DNA from: Bacilli bacterium
Lineage (GTDB): Bacteria; Bacillota_I; Bacilli_A; RF39; UBA660
Length of the DNA stretch: 23,857 bases
Direction: 5' to 3'
Assembly (NCBI GenBank): GCA_900757295.1
Contig: CAAENH010000026.1
Location: forward strand, 1-23,857
Shown here: one piece after another, positions 20,379 through 23,857 of the stretch
Position numbering within the stretch: the first letter of the stretch is position 1
How the letters are laid out: each line of letters opens with the position of its first letter
Notes under the pieces: model-generated
Told to the model about the DNA's origin: nothing
The model's input: only the letters and a program-made list of their open reading frames with translations
Database searches by the model: none
Made by a program: the position numbers and the translations under genes

Positions 20379-22439
20379 GTGTTAAAAAAAGTTATAGTAA
20401 AGCAGTATGATTTGAAAGACTGCGGTGCGTGTTGTTTATTGTCAATTATTAAATATTATGGCGGCTATATACCTCTTGAAACTATAAAAATGGACACTCA
20501 TGTTAATAAAAATGGTACAACAGCATTTCATATCATAAACGCAGCAAAAAAATATGGATTCGATGCCACAGGAGTTAAAACAGATAATTTAAAAGATTTA
20601 ATATTTCCAGTTATAGCTCATGTTGAAGTTAATAATCAGTTTAATCATTTTGTTGTTATATATTCAATTAACATCGAAAAAGAGAAAATTCAAATTATGG
20701 ATCCAGCAACTGGTTTGCAAACTATGAAATTAGACGAATTTTTAGCAATTTGGAGTAATGTAATTATAAAAATATATCCAAATACAGAAATACTTTCACT
20801 TAAAAAACCAATGAATCTTATAAAATACATCATAAACATTATTTCAAAAGAAAAAAATATTATATCTAGTTTATTTTGTTCCAGTTTTATATTAGCGTTA
20901 TTAAGTATAATTACTAGTTTCTATTTAAAATTTGCTTTAGCTGCAATATCTATAAAAAATAGAAAAAACTTAAAGTATATTATAGTATTATTTTTAATTT
21001 TAACATTCTTTAAAATAGTAACAAATTTTATAAGAGATTATTATGAAAATTACTTAAATAAAAATATTGATATACGAACTATGATGCCTTTTATAACACA
21101 TTTAATGTCACTTCCTTTAAAAAATGTTAGTAATAGAACCTCTGGTGAAATTATAACTAGAATAAATGAAATGAATAATATAAAAGATTTGTTTTCTAAA
21201 ATTTTTATTACATTTTCATTAGATTTATTGCTAGCATTATGCTCCTTAATAATATTATATTTTATAAGCAAAAAGTTATTTTTTCTTCTGCTACTAATGA
21301 TTTGCTTATTTATAATTGTAGGAGTATTATTTAATTTTCCTATTTATCAAAAAATTAACGAAAACATAGAATTAAATGCCAAATTTAATAATGAAATAAT
21401 AGAAAAGGTGGATAGTTTTCTAACAATAAAAAATATTAATAAATTAGAATTATTTTTAAAACAAATAGAATATAGCTATTGTAAATATTTAAAACATACT
21501 TTTAATTTTAATAATTTTTTATTAAATGGAGAATTTTTAAAGAAATTAGTGAATGAATTAGGAATGACTATAATAACATCTGTAGGTTTATTATTAATTA
21601 TGAAAGGAGAAATTAGCTTAGTTACATTAATAACTTTTAATTCAATTTTAGTATTTCTTATGACACCTTTAAAAAATTTGATAGATATTTTGCCTAAAAT
21701 AAATATGGTTAAAGCTTCATTTAATAAAATTAATGAATTTTTATCCCTACAAGAAGAACAATTTTTCACCCCCAAACAAAAATTTATTAATGGTGATATT
21801 TCTATAAGCAATTTGACATTTAGTTACAATGAATATGATCTTGTTTGTAATAATTTAGATATATTTATAAAAAAAGGGGCCAAGGTTATGTTTAAAGGTT
21901 CATCTGGGTGTGGGAAAAGCACAGTATGTAAATTATTATATCGATTGTATGATTATGATCAAGGGAAGATTAAAATTAATAATATAAATATTTTAGATTA
22001 CAATTTGAATACTATTCGAAATAATATTACTTATTTGGCACAAAAAGAAAATTTATTTACAGATACTATTTATAATAATATTGTTTTAGATAATAAAGTT
22101 AGTACCAAAAAATTCTATGAAATAGCTAAAATATGTCGTTTAGAAGAGATAGTTAGTAAAAAGCCATTAAGATTTGAAACATTAATAAATAATCAATCCT
22201 ATAATATTTCTGGTGGAGAACGACAACGTATACTTTTGGCTAGAGCTTTAATTAAAAATTCAACAATCATAATTTTAGATGAAGCTTTAAGCGAAGTAGA
22301 CGAAATATTAGAAAGCAATATTATCAAAGATTTGTGCATTTACCTAAAAGATAAAACTTTAATTTATATTAGTCATCGGAATAATCAGGCATTGTTTGAT
22401 GAGGTGATTAATTTTAAAAAGGCAAATGCGCATGTTTGA
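20379..22439 (+). CDS. C39-peptidase bacteriocin ABC exporter
   Basis: This 686-residue membrane protein cuts double-glycine leaders and exports the mature peptide. Residues 1-125 form a C39 peptidase with Gln9, Cys15 (KQYDLKDCGACC), His90 (NQFNHFVVI) and Asp108 (MDPATG). About six membrane helices follow (150-430). The ATPase domain has Walker A GSSGCGKST near 507, signature SGGERQ near 611, Walker B IIILDEALSEVDE near 631 and the switch His in SHR. The start is GTG behind GGGAGG. All four peptidase residues are kept, so it should be active. It heads an operon with a short accessory protein and small peptides, two of which carry double-glycine leaders. Confidence 0.95.
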   Translation: MLKKVIVKQYDLKDCGACCLLSIIKYYGGYIPLETIKMDTHVNKNGTTAFHIINAAKKYGFDATGVKTDNLKDLIFPVIAHVEVNNQFNHFVVIYSINIEKEKIQIMDPATGLQTMKLDEFLAIWSNVIIKIYPNTEILSLKKPMNLIKYIINIISKEKNIISSLFCSSFILALLSIITSFYLKFALAAISIKNRKNLKYIIVLFLILTFFKIVTNFIRDYYENYLNKNIDIRTMMPFITHLMSLPLKNVSNRTSGEIITRINEMNNIKDLFSKIFITFSLDLLLALCSLIILYFISKKLFFLLLLMICLFIIVGVLFNFPIYQKINENIELNAKFNNEIIEKVDSFLTIKNINKLELFLKQIEYSYCKYLKHTFNFNNFLLNGEFLKKLVNELGMTIITSVGLLLIMKGEISLVTLITFNSILVFLMTPLKNLIDILPKINMVKASFNKINEFLSLQEEQFFTPKQKFINGDISISNLTFSYNEYDLVCNNLDIFIKKGAKVMFKGSSGCGKSTVCKLLYRLYDYDQGKIKINNINILDYNLNTIRNNITYLAQKENLFTDTIYNNIVLDNKVSTKKFYEIAKICRLEEIVSKKPLRFETLINNQSYNISGGERQRILLARALIKNSTIIILDEALSEVDEILESNIIKDLCIYLKDKTLIYISHRNNQALFDEVINFKKANAHV

Positions 22440-22875
22440 TTATTATAAAAATAATAGTAATTATTTACTAAATTTAAAAGCAAAAAAGTATAATGGTATT
22501 TATTTAGTATTTTATTTTATCCTCTTAATCCTTTTTATATTTTCTATATTTTATAAAGTAAGTGATAGAATAAATAGTAAAATTCAAGTTAGTTGTCAAA
22601 ATAATTTATGTACTTATTATTTTTCTAGTAAAGTTAATGATATTAAAACTATAAAAAACTCTAAATTAATTTATATAAACAATCATCCTTATTCCTATAA
22701 AATAAAAGCAATAAAAGATTTAGAGTACGATATATATAATAAAGTTAATTATCAAATACTAGAATTAGATTTAAAATTGCCATCTAAGTATAAACAAAAT
22801 AATTTATATTTAGATGCTTACATAAAAACAAAAGAAGAAAAACTTATTAAGAGAATTAAAAAAATTATATTTTAA
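22432..22875 (+). CDS. Mini HlyD-like accessory protein of the exporter
   Basis: A 147-residue protein with one membrane helix (about 21-43) and an extracellular, beta-rich C-terminal part. The position after a C39 exporter and the N-terminal topology fit bacteriocin secretion accessory proteins of the HlyD family. Those are usually 400-470 residues with a long coiled coil, which is absent here. It could therefore be a reduced adaptor, or an immunity protein, and similarity alone does not decide. Two cysteines (SCQNNLCTYYF) just outside the membrane could form a disulfide. ATG at 22432 has better AAAGG spacing than ATG at 22426; either overlaps the exporter gene. Confidence 0.55.
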   Translation: MFDYYKNNSNYLLNLKAKKYNGIYLVFYFILLILFIFSIFYKVSDRINSKIQVSCQNNLCTYYFSSKVNDIKTIKNSKLIYINNHPYSYKIKAIKDLEYDIYNKVNYQILELDLKLPSKYKQNNLYLDAYIKTKEEKLIKRIKKIIF

Positions 22876-22888
22876 AGGAGGCCAAGAA

Positions 22889-23029
22889 ATAGAAGTTTTA
22901 AATAGCAATGAATTATTAAATATAAAAGGAGGAGGTTTATCGGTTGGAGCATGGTGTGCTATAGGTGGAGGCATTGTATTTTTAATAGGAGTTATTGATG
23001 GTATTTTAAGACCATATAAATGTAATTAA
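22889..23029 (+). CDS. Double-glycine bacteriocin precursor 1 (ATA start)
   Basis: A 46-residue peptide if read from ATA at 22889. The leader is MEVLNSNELLNIKGG (15 residues), with the classic L..EL..I.GG pattern for C39 processing. The predicted mature part of 31 residues is hydrophobic, glycine-rich, contains GVIDG (a GxxxG motif) and two cysteines (AWCAIGG and PYKCN), which may form a disulfide. The ATA lies 7 nt after a strong AAAGGAGG site, and no ATG, GTG or TTG is in frame upstream of the glycine pair. It is either a true rare AUA start or a gene inactivated by a start-codon change. Confidence 0.65.
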   Translation: MEVLNSNELLNIKGGGLSVGAWCAIGGGIVFLIGVIDGILRPYKCN

Positions 23030-23040
23030 AGGAGGTTATG

Positions 23041-23199
23041 ATGAAATTAGAAAATAATGATTTGATAAATATTTATGGTGGATCAACTATATCAGGCACA
23101 CTCTTAAATTCAGTTTCTAGAATCTTAGAAACTATTATGGATGTTGGCAGAAGTTTAGGAACATCTATAAGAATGATATATAGTGGTAAAAGATGTTAG
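23041..23199 (+). CDS. Double-glycine bacteriocin precursor 2
   Basis: A 52-residue peptide. The leader MKLENNDLINIYGG (14 residues) parallels that of precursor 1 ([ED]L[LI]NIxGG). The predicted mature part of 38 residues is amphipathic, starts STISGTLLNSVSRIL, contains GRSLG (GxxxG) and ends in Cys. Precursor 1 also has GxxxG, as in two-peptide class IIb bacteriocins where the motif joins the partners. ATG at 23041 is chosen because AGGAGG (23030-23035) would be only 2 nt from the alternative ATG at 23038. No similarity to a named bacteriocin is recognised. Confidence 0.75.
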   Translation: MKLENNDLINIYGGSTISGTLLNSVSRILETIMDVGRSLGTSIRMIYSGKRC

Positions 23200-23354
23200 A
23201 CTTTATTAAAAATAATAAAAAAATATTTCTTGTTTTAACTATTATAGTTTTATTTCCATTTATCTGCTTTATAATGTCTGAACTTATTAGCGTAATCCTA
23301 AATTTAGGCAGATTAATTGGGAGTGCTCTATATCAAATCAACCATGTTTGTTAG
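23193..23354 (+). CDS. Small membrane peptide sharing the C-terminal motif of precursor 2
   Basis: A 53-residue peptide without a double-glycine leader. A basic N-terminus (MLDFIKNNKK) is followed by a long hydrophobic helix (about 11-28) and a second amphipathic stretch. Its last part, SVILNLGRLIGSALYQI...C, aligns without gaps to the same region of precursor 2, including GRxxG, and both proteins end in Cys. Its start overlaps the end of precursor 2 (ATGTTAG), so translation is coupled. It could be an immunity peptide that mimics the toxin, or a further secreted component. The operon terminator follows at once. Confidence 0.65.
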   Translation: MLDFIKNNKKIFLVLTIIVLFPFICFIMSELISVILNLGRLIGSALYQINHVC

Positions 23355-23380
23355 GAAGAAATAAATTCTTCCTTTTTTCT
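23353..23380 (+). terminator. Terminator of the bacteriocin operon
   Basis: A perfect 8-bp stem AGGAAGAA/TTCTTCCT with a 5-nt loop and a T run, overlapping the stop codon of the last peptide. Confidence 0.9.
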
Positions 23381-23408
23381 TGTGGAAAGAAAAATAATGA
23401 ATTATAAT
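23380..23408 (+). promoter_or_regulatory. Promoter of the pilin-like protein gene
   Basis: TTGTGG (23380-23385) and a perfect TATAAT (23403-23408) with a 17-nt spacer, directly after the bacteriocin terminator. Confidence 0.6.
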
Positions 23409-23431
23409 ATCTTTAGAATAGGGTTGGTCAT

Positions 23432-23857
23432 ATGAAAAAGAAAAATGGTTTTATTGCTATTTCATTAATATATTCTTTTTTTCTATGTTTTATTATGATA
23501 ATGATGGGATTGTTAGCAAATTATACTCATTCTAAGCTTATATTAAGTAAAATAAATAAACCATTAACGTATTTAAGTGACAATACTTTAAGTGGACGAA
23601 TATTAAAAGATAATGAAGTAAAAACATCACCTAATTTCTCAGCAAATCATACAGATAAAGGCTTGTACGTTCAAAAAGGAGACAATACAAAAAGCATAGA
23701 TGGAAAGCCAACATATTATTTTAGAGGAAATGTAGATAATAATTATCTTAAGTTTGATGATGGCACTATTTGGCGAATAGTAAGAATTAATGAGGATGGA
23801 ACAATAAGAATTATTAAGGATTCTAATATTGGAACTTCTGTTTTTGGCAGTAATGCA
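23432..23857 (+). CDS. Pilin-like surface protein, N-terminal part (runs off the window)
   Basis: The first 142 codons of a gene that continues past the window end. The N-terminus MKKKNGFIAISLIYSFFLCF resembles a type IV prepilin: basic residues, Gly-Phe, then a long hydrophobic helix, although the usual Glu at +5 is absent. The extracellular part contains YYFRGNVDNNYLKFDDGTIW and RIVRINEDGTIRIIKD, a module I associate with large surface proteins of AT-rich gut Bacilli whose role is unknown. The ribosome site is weak (GGTTGG). Confidence 0.7.
   Translation, partial: MKKKNGFIAISLIYSFFLCFIMIMMGLLANYTHSKLILSKINKPLTYLSDNTLSGRILKDNEVKTSPNFSANHTDKGLYVQKGDNTKSIDGKPTYYFRGNVDNNYLKFDDGTIWRIVRINEDGTIRIIKDSNIGTSVFGSNA

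Noticed and set aside
21050..21811. Two minus-strand open frames inside the ABC exporter
   Set aside because: Both are antisense to membrane segments of an intact exporter and lack start signals.
1..23857. CRISPR arrays, rRNA genes, insertion sequences, known riboswitches
   Set aside because: No spaced direct repeats, rRNA segments, transposase motifs or recognisable riboswitch cores were seen; no gap between genes exceeds about 200 nt.

Overview
The window is chromosomal DNA of a very AT-rich, low-GC Gram-positive bacterium that forms endospores. Genes use strong AGGAGG or AGGTGA ribosome binding sites. TGA works as a stop codon and TGG encodes Trp, so the genetic code is standard. The sporulation genes sigG, ylmC/ymxH, spoVS, gerE, gerM, spoIIIAH and a sirA candidate, plus the order lexA - tkt-like - sirA - yneF, point to the class Bacilli rather than Clostridia. 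The short genes, heavy AT bias and small cell-surface proteins suggest an uncultured host-associated lineage, but the species cannot be named from this sequence.

Layout. 1-2340: M29 aminopeptidase, an unknown gene, and a class I glutamine amidotransferase whose first beta strand lies upstream of its first ATG. 2341-4810: the conserved cluster sigG - ylmC - lspA - rluD. 4811-5930: three small helical ESX/WXG100-like genes, two of them a recent tandem duplication, behind a promoter whose spacer is mostly a run of nine G. 5934-9500: TspO, a GluP-like rhomboid, and an NPKTSD surface protein followed by its class B sortase. 9500-12950: lexA with two SOS boxes, a divergent 48-residue membrane peptide in the place of yneA, a transketolase-like protein that has lost its catalytic residues, a SirA candidate and yneF, with a perfect Spo0A box ahead of the last three. 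12996-16300: an rRNA-methyltransferase-like protein, spoVS, two unknown genes, and sufB alone. 16338-18330: a short SSB, two divergent XRE regulators and a secreted protein with a deacetylase-like end. 18334-20253, minus strand: tRNA-Arg(TCT), gerM, gerE and spoIIIAH. 20379-23380: a probable bacteriocin operon with a C39-peptidase ABC exporter, a mini HlyD-like protein, two double-glycine peptides and a third small membrane peptide. 23432-end: start of a large pilin-like surface protein.

How the genes fit together. Several loci are tied to sporulation control: a sigma-G-type promoter on sigG, a sigma-K-type promoter on gerE, and a Spo0A box ahead of the tkt-like/sirA operon. The parts most likely to be new are the three-peptide bacteriocin operon, the dead transketolase retained in a conserved sporulation/SOS neighbourhood, and the poly-G switch ahead of the ESX-like genes.
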